This document shows, piece after piece, positions 53,231 to 64,000 of a stretch of 64,000 bases of DNA. The DNA comes from Plasmodium coatneyi (Eukaryota > Apicomplexa > Aconoidasida > Haemosporida > Plasmodiidae): assembly GCF_001680005.1 (NCBI RefSeq), contig NC_033564.1, forward strand, positions 2,046,001 through 2,110,000, given 5' to 3'. The notes beneath the pieces were generated by a model. It saw only the letters and a program-made list of their open reading frames with translations. It searched no databases and was not told the origin of the DNA. Positions within the stretch are counted from its first letter, which is position 1, and each line of letters begins with the position of its first letter. A program made the translations under genes and the position numbers.

Positions 53231-53340
53231 GTTATAAATGGTTATGCATGGTCATAAATAACCATGAACAGGCATAAACAGGCATAAATAAGCATAAACA
53301 TGCATAAATAGGCACAAACAGGCATAAGCATGCATAGATA
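53231..53340. repeat. 10-bp degenerate tandem array, consensus GGCATAAAYA
   Basis: Eleven consecutive 10-base units, from gttataaatg at 53231 through ggcataaaca, ggcataaata, agcataaaca, tgcataaata, ggcacaaaca, ggcataagca to tgcatagata at 53340. Spacing is exactly ten bases throughout, with the rightmost eight units the best preserved. Confidence 0.9.
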
Positions 53341-55214
53341 TTTTAGCACACCCCTTGTAAACTGACACAAGATCGTGTCAGCGACTGTGTTTGGGGGTTA
53401 CTGAATCATCCGTTGTGCTTCACTAAAAAAAAAAAAAAAACTCGCTAAATTTTGGAAAAAAGAGGGGAAAAGGAAAAAACGGTAGGTAGGGGGTCTCCTG
53501 AAGAGGCTTTTTTTCTACTCTATTGAACAAGTATAAAATGGTTGAAAACAATAAAAAAAAAAAAGAATATGGGAAACGTTAAAATGGAAGAACAAAAACA
53601 TCCACAACAGAAAGCGTAAATATTCGCAATATACGCTCGTATATGTATATGTGGATGGATATATTTTTCTTTTACCCATGCAAATATACATATTTTATTT
53701 ATAAAACAGCAGCGCAAAAAATATAAACGCGAAAAATGGATATGCGCTTTGCTTTTTCTGTTATATACTTCCGACAGCTCGATTATATATTTTTAAGGGC
53801 TTACATATTTTTTTTTGCTGAAAAATTTCACGGTGCATTTTTTCTGTCACCTCGTTCGTTCACCATTGCAGGTAGTTCACAGTATACCTTCCACGACGCG
53901 TTATGCGTTTTGCCTGCCCCCTTCAAGGTCAATCTTCTTGATTGGTTCGCGTGTTTTTTCATATGAAACAGGTAGGCATTTGTAGGTCAGTGGTGAAAAT
54001 TTTTACTTTCATGTACATGTGCTAAGCGCTTAGGGAAGATGCACAAAATGTACACGTAAATGTTTTTTTACATCACCAGGTGGGGTAAACTGCATCGTAA
54101 TATACATCAGGCTTGGTATGGTGGAAGGTGCGCTCTCGAGACTATGCCGTTATGTAAGTTATGCAATTGTGCAATTGTGGAAGCACATTTTGAAGGCAAA
54201 TAGGCGAACCTGTAAAACACGAACACTGCGTTACGTCGGCGTAAACTTCAACACAACGTGCACGCGTGTATACAAAAAATAACGTTCAAAAATTGCGCCT
54301 GTGAAATATACGCACATGCGCATAATTTGCATATATATATATATTTATTTACATATTTTTTATGCCAACTATGACGCGTAAAAATGCTTACGCGACGCGC
54401 GAACAAAAAAAGGGAAGAGCATATCGAACCTCGCAACAAGGATCGAAACAAATCGCAAAGCAATCCGCCATTAACGCAAAAAATGTAGATAGGGGAAAGA
54501 GCAACCCCCATTTCGAAAGGGATAAGGAAAAAAAAAAAAAAAACGTAACGAATCCGAACATGCGAACATACGAATGCTCATTTTATAAGAAGCAATCGTA
54601 ACATTCACCTCGACCATGTGCCAGAAAAAAGAAAATATTTTTTCCAAATATGTGGTTAATGGCAGCATTATATATATACATATAATATTATTTTATATGT
54701 ACATCTTTTGGGGCGCTCTCAGGAAATAACAAAGAACGTATGGGGTTTAAGCTTATATGATCATATGCAGCGCATTTTTTTTTTTTTTTAACATTTTAGC
54801 GAATGACTAGTTTTACGCAAAACCAACGGACATGGGTTTATTTCACTACATGATGATTTAATTTTTTTTTTTTGTGAAAGGGAAAAAATTTATATAAGGT
54901 TTGGTTTATTGCCGAGGATGGGTAACTCAGCATTCGCCTCATAGGATCTGAATGTTTGTACTTCACGTGTAAGCTGTTTCCGGGCAAGCCGTTCGTGTGT
55001 AAAAATTGGTTATAAACTTCACGAGGGTGTACTTTACCAAGGTGGACATTGCGAGGGTGTATATTGTGCAGGGGAATCCTCACGTGACATGCCCACGCAT
55101 GAGTGTGAATTACACTATCTGGAAGGACACCCCTTATGTGCCACCTGTACGGACCCCTCTCCCCCATCTTGACTGTCATATACATTCTCCTGGTAAAGGC
55201 GCTGGACGTATAAA

Positions 55215-57590
55215 ATGAAATATGAGAAAAAAAATTGGAACAATGATAAGGGGAAAAAAAGAAGTGAGAAATTTCCGAACGATGGCAGCTACGGCAGGGG
55301 GAGAGGCAGGAGGTATGGAAAACATGACGAGGGAGGAGGAGAGGGCCGGTTTAACAACATGTTGTATCCCCATGAAATGCGGCGTGATGAACCCATGCAC
55401 AGGGACATGCGGCAGGGCGACGAGTTCAGTTCGGAAATGCCCACTTACACATCCGCTTCTTCCAATTTTAAGAGAAGCAATAATAATTATGATGTGAAAA
55501 ATGAAACGCTAGATCAGTGGGGCCATGTAAATAGCCAGTACATGGCACCCCCATATAAAAAGGGGGCGATGAATCAAAAGGCGAACGTCCGAGGTGGTAG
55601 GAAAAATAATCATTCCCGTTATCGCAATAACTACGTAGGATATGATGGCGAAAGGGGGTCTAAATTTAGTGCGTACGAAAGTGGCACTCACAACGTAAAT
55701 GACAACATTCAGGAGAATGGCCCACCTAATGAAGACAATTTCGACTACGCAGGTGATTTTTACAACAGTGATGAGTACTATGCGGAAGACGGCCACCATA
55801 GGGGGGATCACTACGGGGATGGAGACAATTACCACGGCGATCGAGACGACTATTACGATAATCGCGACGACCAGCACAGGCCGTACAACGATAGCTACAA
55901 CAGGAACTACAAGCACGGCAGCAGTAACCACCCCTACAGTAAAGATGGATCCATGCGGCGTTCCCGCAAAAACAACCATGCGTTTGAGGACAGCCCAGAC
56001 GATAACTACGCTGACAGTTACGATGAAAAATATGGCACCAATTTCGGAGACCACAGTAGTAACCCCCGTGGGGACTCCAGAAAGGCCAACATAAATGAGG
56101 AGCTGAGCAACCTCCATAGGAATCTGCACAATTTACTTTTCTCCCCTGCAAAAGCGGAGGGGGAGAACCCCCCTAGCGAAACGAACACCACATCGAAAAG
56201 CAAAGACTGTAACGAAAGCGTGTTGAACCAGTTGTCCATTCTGAGGAACATTCCTTTTAATGTGAAGCAGTCGGACGGGGAAGGCGACAAAGACGATGTG
56301 CCTACTAAGGACCAGGTCGATGCCGGGGTAAGCGACCAACGTAGCCTTTCCCCGGAGCAGAAAAAAAGCAGCCAGAGCAGCAAGACAGCCATGATACTGG
56401 ACGACTTGAAGAAATGTCTCTACGGAAGTAACAGCAAAGAATTGCAAACGGACAGGGGGTACCAGTCAAACAGTTACCTAGCTAATGACGATAACCATTT
56501 TAATGTCACCAGTGGTAAAGGTTATAAAACGGTTGGGGAGGGTGAGATCAGAAGGCGGAATAGCAGCAACAGTAGTGGAATGCAGAATATTCCATTTTCC
56601 CCGCAAGGAAATGCAGAACAGATGAAGAAGGGTAAGGAGGAGGATGATATTACCAGTAGGCGTTACCGAAACGACGCTAATTATTACAACACCGATGACG
56701 TGGACGTCGAGTCGTCCATATCAAGCGACGACCACGTCGTCATGGATGTGTATAAGAACGAAGTGCATGAGGACCACATGATAACTTCCAGTGGAAATAT
56801 ATTTCCCAAAGGTCAAATAGCCGAATCGTTGCGGGTGTTAAATACGTTACAAGTAGACATTGAGAGAGTCTGCTGTTATATTAAGCATTTCATAGATCCT
56901 CCGGAACAGCTGTTCCAGGTCATGACGGATGTTTTCGTAGACAAGTCTGTTTCGGTAAATTCGAAAATTGCCATTTTTTATGTGTATAATCATTTAATAC
57001 AAGAATTGAGAAACAATTTAAAAAACGATTTGATAAAATATTATTCCATCGCGGAAAGGGGGTTACAAATTTTTGTCGTCCCAGTATTGAGGTGTGTACT
57101 ACACGAACAAGTCAACGTAGAGATGGTTAACAAATTTTACCGATGTGTAGCCATATGGAATGAAAGAAATGTGTATAGCAAAATAGTATGTGAACAGCTA
57201 AAATTGCTTCAGAAAAATCCACAAAAAAAAATTGATTTTACGGTGAAAAATGTAGCTAGCCAAGCTCATAGTTTGCTATCAAATGAACTATCCAAATTTG
57301 TACCCATAAATTTTATTTTAAAAATGCCAAGTGTGAATAATGAAAATAGGAAAGCGCTCCAAGATAAAACCCTCAGTGCGCTTTTTCAGAATATTTCCAA
57401 GGATACTCTCAAGGGGTACAATGAGGCAGACGTCGAGGAAGCTTCCAAAATGTCAGATAAGGTTATGCGCATGTATGGGCAGGAATTAATTTTACTAAAT
57501 TCTCAAATTTTGGAGTTATCCTCCTTGATTTGTGATAATAATGACCATTTGGTGAAGCTGCAGAATGCGCTGGAAAATCTGCGGGATTGA
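55215..57590 (+). CDS. CID/RPR-domain protein (RNA polymerase II CTD-interacting type), 791 aa
   Basis: Nuclear RNA-processing or transcription-termination factor. Start at ATG 55215 (MKYEKKNWNNDKG). Residues 1-530 are disordered and rich in Gly, Arg, Asp, Tyr, Asn, with a DRDDYYDNRDD-type repeat at about 205-235 and RG/RS-like pieces near the start. Residues about 535-670 match a CID: LRVLNTLQVDIERVCCYIKH, VSVNSKIAIFYVYNHLIQEL then RNN (the usual KL..LYL.NDVIQN.. helix), ending in NKFYRCVAIWNERNVYSKIV, the hallmark of CID helix 7 (IW.ER.V). A C-terminal coiled coil follows (about 745-791: LILLNSQILELSSLI). This order (CID late, coiled coil last) is unlike Pcf11 or SCAF8, where the CID is N-terminal; Rtt103/RPRD proteins have a CID followed by a coiled coil, so RPRD-like is the best guess. 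Single exon. Confidence 0.83.
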   Translation: MKYEKKNWNNDKGKKRSEKFPNDGSYGRGRGRRYGKHDEGGGEGRFNNMLYPHEMRRDEPMHRDMRQGDEFSSEMPTYTSASSNFKRSNNNYDVKNETLDQWGHVNSQYMAPPYKKGAMNQKANVRGGRKNNHSRYRNNYVGYDGERGSKFSAYESGTHNVNDNIQENGPPNEDNFDYAGDFYNSDEYYAEDGHHRGDHYGDGDNYHGDRDDYYDNRDDQHRPYNDSYNRNYKHGSSNHPYSKDGSMRRSRKNNHAFEDSPDDNYADSYDEKYGTNFGDHSSNPRGDSRKANINEELSNLHRNLHNLLFSPAKAEGENPPSETNTTSKSKDCNESVLNQLSILRNIPFNVKQSDGEGDKDDVPTKDQVDAGVSDQRSLSPEQKKSSQSSKTAMILDDLKKCLYGSNSKELQTDRGYQSNSYLANDDNHFNVTSGKGYKTVGEGEIRRRNSSNSSGMQNIPFSPQGNAEQMKKGKEEDDITSRRYRNDANYYNTDDVDVESSISSDDHVVMDVYKNEVHEDHMITSSGNIFPKGQIAESLRVLNTLQVDIERVCCYIKHFIDPPEQLFQVMTDVFVDKSVSVNSKIAIFYVYNHLIQELRNNLKNDLIKYYSIAERGLQIFVVPVLRCVLHEQVNVEMVNKFYRCVAIWNERNVYSKIVCEQLKLLQKNPQKKIDFTVKNVASQAHSLLSNELSKFVPINFILKMPSVNNENRKALQDKTLSALFQNISKDTLKGYNEADVEEASKMSDKVMRMYGQELILLNSQILELSSLICDNNDHLVKLQNALENLRD

Positions 57591-58066
57591 CGCGCCAACA
57601 CGGGTGTATCATAAGGATAGCAAGGAATACGCCTTTCCATTCTGTCGTATACGCCGTCGTGGCCCGTACCATCCGTGGGGCCCCTCAATTTTTTTTTATT
57701 TGTCTTTGAATTTTATTGATTTATTTGCCTATTTATGCTCACTCGTGGGTGATCCGCATGTGTTTGCCCATTCGCTGACGCCCTCCTCCGTATCGCCTGT
57801 CTGCACTGCGTGCAGCCTATCTGCGTTGCGTCCCTTGTTTTAGTCCCGATTTGTGCTCCTGGTTTTAGTATTTCTTCCGTCTCTCCGGCGGGCGTAAGGG
57901 TCGAGCCGAGCCCAGTCGGGCGTCTGCTTTTTCCCCCCCTTTTTTATAAACGCCCATTTTTTTTTTAAGTCATTTTTACACGTCTGCGAATGTTAAAATG
58001 TTGCAGAAAGGAATGCGCTCCTTTTCCTTTAGCTGAATATGAGGTGTAATCCGGAAGGGTAACGTA
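57591..58066. other. Convergent 3' intergenic region
   Basis: This region lies between the CID protein stop (+) and the last exon of the right-edge gene (-). It is T-rich, with no supported gene or structured RNA. Confidence 0.6.
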
Positions 58067-61000
58067 TTACATACTCGCTGCGAATGGGCTAAATGGGAAA
58101 GGGAGGAGACAAAGCGGGGCCAGATCGCAGAGGTGTTCCTTTAACAGGTGCACATGTGCAGTCTTCAGCAGGGCGGTCAAGTCCATTTTCGTAGCCACTC
58201 CCTGAAGGTAAGGGGAAAAAAAAAAGAGGGGAATGTGACCAGCGCGGTTGCAGCGAAGAGGGCGTGAAAAGATTGCGGCTTGGCGAGGGGGGAAGTCGGA
58301 AAGGGGGTAAAAACATCCCCCAGAATCTGCATCTCCCAATTGGCATTTCCGAAGCATGTTTTTCCCATCGCTGGGCAAATTTACGTACGAGGAAGTCATT
58401 TGTATGTTGAGCGAAAATGCCAGAGAACGTTTCCAAAGCTCCCTCGTATAATCATCGAACATGATGATTTTTATTTTTTTTTCCGGCAACTCTCCATGCT
58501 TGACTTTGTAATTAAGCGCTACTATACTTTCGTAATTATTGACAAATTTTATTTTGTTTAAATTTTCGTTATTGTATTTGTGTACAATTTTTAGGAAGGA
58601 TTTGTTTGCAGATAGGTAGCTCTCGTTATGCTGGTAATGGTCACCACGCTGGCCGTCCGGGTGGCCACCACGCTGATCATCTGAGTGACCGTCTGGCTGA
58701 TCGTCACTCTGCGTGGTGGACGTGGTGTTCGTCGAGAGGACCACATGCTCGTTCGTGTACTCCGTGTTGTTTGACGAGTACACCTGTTTGATGGTGTTCC
58801 GTACTGCACACTTCCTGGCGAATGCAACGTTCTCATCGTCAGTAGGACTGGCACAGAGTCCCAAGAAATTATTCAAATATATTTTTTCACTGGTGAAGAT
58901 TTTTTTTTTTCCCCTGGTGAGTTCTTCTGCACTGTCCAGACTGGACTCAACGTAAAGGTGTATATCATCCTTTTCTCCATCGACAAATGGACTTAAACAT
59001 AACCACTTTTTAAAATTCAATTTAAAAACGTATAAATGATTTTTCGTTAAAACGAAAAAGAACAGTTTCCTCTTTCTCTTACTGTTTGTGTTTCTCCTAA
59101 AAATGTTAAACTGTTCATCGTTCGATTCGGCTGCAGAAGAAGGTGGTTCTTCGTGGTTATGGAGTGTATGACTAGATTCGCTATAATGCGGGTCCGAGTT
59201 TTCTTCTGACTGGAGCGACCCTTCGTTTGGCTCCTCATCTGACCATCCATGAGACTGTACACCACTGTTTAGGTTGTCCTTCCTTTTGCTGCCTGCTTTC
59301 CCACTCTTTTTAGAGTACTCATCCGGTTTCATCTCCTTATACGCAAAAGACGTTATAATAATGTTCCGTATGTTCATATGCCTCTTCAGGTTATTTGCGA
59401 AGACCGTGTCCTGCACCAAGTCTACCTTCGTTTCTAAGCTCCCCCCGGATAAAAATTGCGCGTAGGAAATTATTTCATCGCGAAAATGTCTATTAACACT
59501 TATGAATATGTCATACAGTTCGTAGCTCTTATCGTCCTCGTGACTTATGTAACCGAAGACGAAAAAGTTTTCACTATGCTTGCTCAGGCATATTCTAGTT
59601 ATGTCAGTGTATTTTTTCTCCGAGTGGATCACCAGCTTGATGTCCTTATCTTCTGTTATGTTTTCTTCAAAGTTGTCAGGTATATAAATTAGGTAGTACT
59701 TGTCCAGTCCGATTGCCAGGAAGTACCATTCGACGGCTGCAGGGGGGGAATGAACACAATTTACCATTTGACCGCCCCAATGGGGTAGATCCTCCTATTT
59801 ACCACGAAGCGTTCGTCTTAGTTGCAAAGACTTACCATTCTCCCGCACGTAGATCACCGGGGAAATGTGATACACCTGCACGGGGGTGCGTCTCTCCAGA
59901 GACAGCTGATTCTGCAGGACGATCCGCAAGTATATCAACTTTTGGTAGAGAAAAAGCGAATGTAGGACGGACCTCCTGAAGAGGACCTTGTGAATATATT
60001 TCTTATAATTGATAAAGTACAAAATGAAATATTTCAACTTTTTGGAAAAGCACATCAAGTACGACAAGGTGAAGAGTGTGTAAAAAAAGATTGTATGAAT
60101 GGAGGTAAAATTTTTCTTGTGGTAAATATAGGAGGCGTAGACAGACCCGTGGTGGACGCTGTTAATGTATATAAACAGGTAAAGTAGTAGGAGAATGTTA
60201 TTTTTGTAAAAGAAAAAGAACAAGGAACAGTCCACACACCATTTCTGGATTTCGCTGTAGTGAGAAAATTGAATATAAATAATTTTTTGCGTAAAACAGT
60301 AAAAAAGCTTACAACATTCTGCGTAAAAATATTGCTCCTTCAACGAAAGGACGTATTCCTCATTAATAAGTTTGTTGATAAATTCCCTACTCAGCAATTT
60401 ACAGTAGTAGAAAAAAATGTTGTAAAAAATTAGCATATCCATGGACTCCACTGCCGTCAAATTCTGCTTCAAAATTTCGCTGTACAAACGAAAGAAATGA
60501 GCATAAACGCTACAGTCGTAAAAACTGCACTGCGCTAGAAGGTTGATCATCGTCTTCAAGACAGTCGTTTTTAAAAAAAATTCCTTCACCCGTAGGTAGT
60601 GATCATGTTCATTACTGTTTACGCTATTTATTATGATGCTGAAAAATATGCGCAAAAATGTGTGCAAAATGTGCGCCACATTTATTTGCCCTCTGTTACA
60701 ATTTACAAAAAGTCCTCTTTTGCTAAATAGGAGTATATTCAAGTGGTTATTTTTCTGCTGGTAAATTTTTTCCTTATCAAAGGAGAGGAGTTCACAGGCC
60801 ATTTTGTCTAAGACCGTTTCGTTTGGATTTTCCTCTGCGAGGGAGGAGGCTGAAGATTCGTCATCACGGTAGGAGGGTTCACTCGTGGAGGAACCAAGGT
60901 GTACACCCAGGGGGGGGATATTCCCCGTTCGTGGTGTTTTCCCTTCGAGTTGGCTTGCGGCATTGTTTACACTTGTGGCATCCCCTGCTAGTGATTCCTC

Positions 61001-64000
61001 CAGAGACCCATCAGGAGGGTCTTTTCCGTTGTAGACATTTCCCCTACCAGGTCGAATGGTTTTTTTTTTCTTCACCACTTTGGGCATTTCGAACATGTGC
61101 TCAAGATTACACTCAATGTAATCATCCACGAGAGAAATATCAAACGTTTGCTGGAAGTTATTATTGTGTAACCACAAAAAGAGTTTCTTCTTTTTTTCCT
61201 TCACTTTTTGCAGTTCATCAAGGAGAGGAGTATTTACCCTGTTATCCCTTCCCTCCATTTGTTCAGGTAAAATTTTTGATCTGATTTCTTTTTCCTTTAA
61301 TTTCAATTTGGAAATTCTTTTTTCATATTTCAACTTGTTAAACTTAAGCACCCCGGGGAAGTAATTTTCCCGTTGCTCTTTCTTCAATTCGGAGAAGATA
61401 TTTTTCTCGACAAATACGTCCAGCAGAGTGTACAAATTTGTCATATAAAAGTGGACAAATGTGTGTAGCTGCTTTTTGTAATCCTCAACGTCAGCGCTAT
61501 TCATCATGTAAAAATATTGCAGAATTTTTTTCCTCTTCCAGTGTTTTTCTTCCAGAGTACATAAGTCGAATATGTTGCAATGTGTATCCGTCTTGAACTG
61601 ATAAAAGTAACCACTGAACATGTCAGCCACGTTGATTAGAAGACGTAAACATATCTTCTTATCCTTTGAAATGTTATTTTTCATTAATGCTTTGAAAACA
61701 TTTTCAATGCTCGAACACCACGTCCGTTCGATTAGAATGTCGTAATCTACGTTTATTTCGCTGAACAGGCTGTCTTCATTTGTCAGGACGTTTATAAAAT
61801 AATAGCTCGCGGAATTGTTTCTCATGAAGTATCTCAGGGGAGGGTACCTGGAGCACGTGCGTAGTAACTCCACCGTTATCTTGTTCAGGTCAACTTCTGC
61901 ATCATCCAAATCGACTGTAGCGTACGTCTCTTGGTTACTGTAGTCTATTTCACCTCCTACATAATCGCCGTATCTTCCTGGAGCCGCTTTCCTCCCTTTG
62001 AATGTCACCAAATCGTTTTTCCTGTGGAGGATAACGGCCCTCAAGAGGAACTGGTTCATGATGCGTAGAATGCCCGTGAGGGTGTCCTCGAATTTGTACT
62101 GCTCTAAAATTTTGGAAATTTCTTCATTTTTTATCACCTTTATGTATATCCTAACGCAGTAGTAGTAGATTTCCTTCCACTTTTCGTTCAGCGTGATTTC
62201 CCGTTCACGGAGGAGGAAGAATATTTTGTGGAACTCGATGGACTTGCAGTCGTCGAAGGGGATGAGGTGAATGCACCTGAGGAGGCGGATCACCACGTCT
62301 TCGTTCTGGCTTTCTGGAGGGGGGGAAGTTAAACGGTGCAAGAATATCAATGGAGCAGACACAACAGACATGTTGTGAATGGCGTGTGTACCCCTGATTA
62401 TGGAGGATACTCACCCAGGCAGACGAGCAAGTAGTAGTTAATGTCGCTGTCCCTGAAGCCCTTCTTCACCTTCATGGAAAATTTATCCACCTCCTTTATA
62501 AAAAAAAACGCAAAAATATCAAGTGTGCTTTTGACGACATCGTGGAGGTAGATTTCCACGTGCTCATCTTCTTTGTGGTAGTGACGAAGCATGGAGTTAT
62601 ATTTCTGTCCAAACAGAAAGGGTAACACTATTTTCAAATCCTTGGTGTTCTCTAAGATATATTCAATATTCTTTTTGTACAGCTCTTCATTTTTTAATAC
62701 TAGTAATAGCCCAGCCAAACTTGCGCTTAAAAAGTACGGATTGCTCATCTCCATTTTTATGCCAATTAGAAGCAGATCGATCAGGTGGTGAGAGTTACAC
62801 AACTCGAACAGAATTTCCTTCTCAAAGGTGCAAATATTATTTATCGTATGGAGAATAATATTGCAGAAAATGGATTTTTTTTTTTCAAAATGACTCATAA
62901 AATCCTTTTTTATTATTTCCTTGATTTTCTTGAAATAGAAGTTTAAGTGCATTTTTTCCTTTACGAGCATTGTGCAGTGCTTAACATGGTTCCCGCATAG
63001 TTGCTGTACGATTCGGTATACCATCTCGAGGTGGGGAGGCGCCTCTTCGAATTTGTCTTCCTCCCGTTTGGTCATCTCCGTGGTGAGGATCTGCGGTAAT
63101 ACATGGGCGTTCATGTTGGGGCATGTAGGTATTGCCATATATCCACGGAAGGGCAGAAAAAAATATTATCTGCCGGAAGACGCACTAAATTAAACGCCAA
63201 GTGTGCTACAAAATGAACGCACCTTCAGGAGCCCCTCGTCGTAGGCTATTAGGCAGTTGTGCCGATCTAACGTTGCCACGGAGAGGAATCCCAAGATGTG
63301 CTCATCAAGGGAATCCCTAAGCAGCTTGATGACTTTATGTATGCAACTGGAGAAGCTTTTTGCGACCGCTTCATCCCTGGGCATGTGTTGTAGTCCTCTG
63401 AAAATATTCTTCAGCGTTTCTTTCTACGGGGGGGAAAAACAAAGGGGGGTGGAATAACCCATCGGAAAAGTGTTCACACCAAATGAGTCATGTCAGCATG
63501 GTCATGGTTCGGTAGACCGCATTACGCGCACACAAGTAATTAATAAATAACAGATGAAAACTATTGTTCATTCCTCTGAGTTGTCCTTGCTCACCTCGGC
63601 CGAGTTCAGCATCGCCGCCGCCACGATTTCCTCGAAAACAGAGAGCACGTCATACTTGTATTCCTCGTTGTATGCCAAGTCACAGAGGGTGCGTAAAATT
63701 TCGACGTTTAAATCAAAAGCATTGATAAATATTAATTTGGCAATTGCGCAAAGAAATGTGCTCCTTGCGTCTTCATATTTTTCAAGGACAATTAATATTC
63801 TGTCCACTATCTGGTTGGCCTTCTTTTTCTGTTCTACGACATTTTCATTTTTTACAAAAAAAAATTTCCGAAAATTTAATGGATCCTCATAACATAGCGT
63901 TGTTAATTCGTTTAATATGTTCACATATTTCCAGTAGGAATTTTCGTGTATAATTATTCCTTCGATTAGGTTTAAAATATTTTCGCTGTGGCTGAAATTC
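58067..64000 (-). CDS. Very large orphan protein, 3' part (six exons, about 1750 aa), gene continues past the window edge
   Basis: Exons inferred (minus strand): beyond 64000-63595, 63423-63223, 63090-62415, 62313-59836, 59736-58385, 58201-58067. All introns are GT-AG and the phases agree at each junction, so the separate frames belong to one gene. The protein is helical and Leu/Phe-rich in the first exons (IVDRILIVLEKYEDARSTFL; VIKLLRDSLDEHILGFLS; LLIGIKMEMSNPYFLSASLA), like an armadillo/HEAT-type solenoid. A Lys-Glu coiled coil (about 61230-61350) and a Ser/Asp/Asn-rich insert (about 60800-61070) follow. Near the end, VYHISPVIYVREN joins AVEWYFLAIGLDKYYLIYIP and SEKKYTDITRICLS, a beta-rich stretch that could be a PH-like domain. 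I do not recognise the family; a membrane-trafficking scaffold is a guess only. The start codon lies outside the window. Confidence 0.8.

Larger units (their letters stand above)
49946..55214. other. 5.3 kb divergent intergenic region, chromodomain / CID genes
   Basis: The longest gene-free stretch in the window, presumably with two promoters and long 5' UTRs. Contents: A-runs at about 50343-50359, 50807-50832, 51757-51773 and 52600-52619; a (TA)n tract at 52977-52999; a 10-bp-periodic array at 53231-53340; and abundant gcatgcat/tgcatgca-type and cacatgtg-type short palindromes. The short frames are low complexity or unlike any family. I found no RNA gene, although an unannotated noncoding RNA cannot be excluded by eye. 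Confidence 0.55.

Noticed and set aside
53231..53340. CRISPR-like array
   Set aside because: Units are 10 bases with no spacers, in a eukaryotic genome.
55509..56447. Long antisense frames over the CID gene
   Set aside because: They mirror the biased Asp/Tyr/His codons of the real gene and give Val/Ile-rich nonsense proteins.
59795..63924. Several separate small genes on the minus strand
   Set aside because: Consensus GT-AG junctions with continuous phase join them and the 58067-59767 block into one gene.

Overview
The window is nuclear DNA from a Plasmodium parasite. Evidence: very large single-exon or few-exon genes; GT-AG introns of about 80-280 bases; proteins stuffed with low-complexity Asn/Lys/Glu/Asp inserts; long intergenic regions full of poly(dA:dT) runs of 20-35 bases; and apicomplexan gene content (divergent myosin, chromodomain protein, mitochondrial adrenodoxin-type reductase, V-ATPase). 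The moderate, not extreme, AT content fits the vivax/knowlesi/cynomolgi clade better than P. falciparum. From memory, the P. falciparum orthologues of several of these genes lie together on chromosome 11; this was not checked. There are no prokaryotic-type systems (operons, CRISPR, insertion sequences), and no rRNA or credible tRNA gene.

Layout, left to right: (1) 1167-3101(+), an orphan charged protein, convergent with (2) 3636-5159(-), mitochondrial adrenodoxin/ferredoxin reductase. (3) 5987-11972(-), a TRAPPC10/Trs130-like trafficking subunit whose reading frame is broken at an A20 tract. (4) 13794-14851(+), EMC8/9, four exons. (5) 15614-15835(-), a small two-helix protein resembling DPM2, lying 138 bases downstream of (6) 15974-17068(-), V-ATPase subunit F, four exons. 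(7) 18785-20308(-), an acidic DEK_C plus CHZ-like putative histone chaperone. (8) 23205-24341(+), an XRCC2-like RecA/RAD51 paralogue. (9) 26062-26717(+), a 165-residue protein ending in Cys-Cys. (10) 28399-33914(+), a divergent myosin, probably myosin K, with IQ motifs and a tail spread over four further exons. (11) 34152-40853(-), an orphan of 2233 residues. (12) 42836-49945(-), a 2369-residue chromodomain protein. (13) 55215-57590(+), a protein with a C-terminal RNA polymerase II CTD-interacting (CID/RPR) domain. (14) 58067 to beyond 64000(-), the 3' six exons of a very large orphan protein.

The genes do not form one pathway; this is a housekeeping neighbourhood. Loose themes are membrane and secretory function (TRAPPC10, EMC8, DPM2-like, V-ATPase F), chromatin and transcription (DEK_C-CHZ protein, chromodomain protein, CID protein, XRCC2-like) and motility/cytoskeleton (myosin, possibly the Cys-Cys protein). 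Most exon boundaries below were worked out by hand from GT/AG sites, phase continuity and family similarity.

The most useful second-look items are the three places where a homopolymer run interrupts or truncates a conserved-looking frame (A20 in TRAPPC10, A7 in the myosin tail, T9 near the XRCC2-like C-terminus), the candidate DPM2, the unusual chaperone architecture, and a 10-bp-periodic tandem array in the 5.3 kb chromodomain/CID intergenic region. No clearly new biological system was found.
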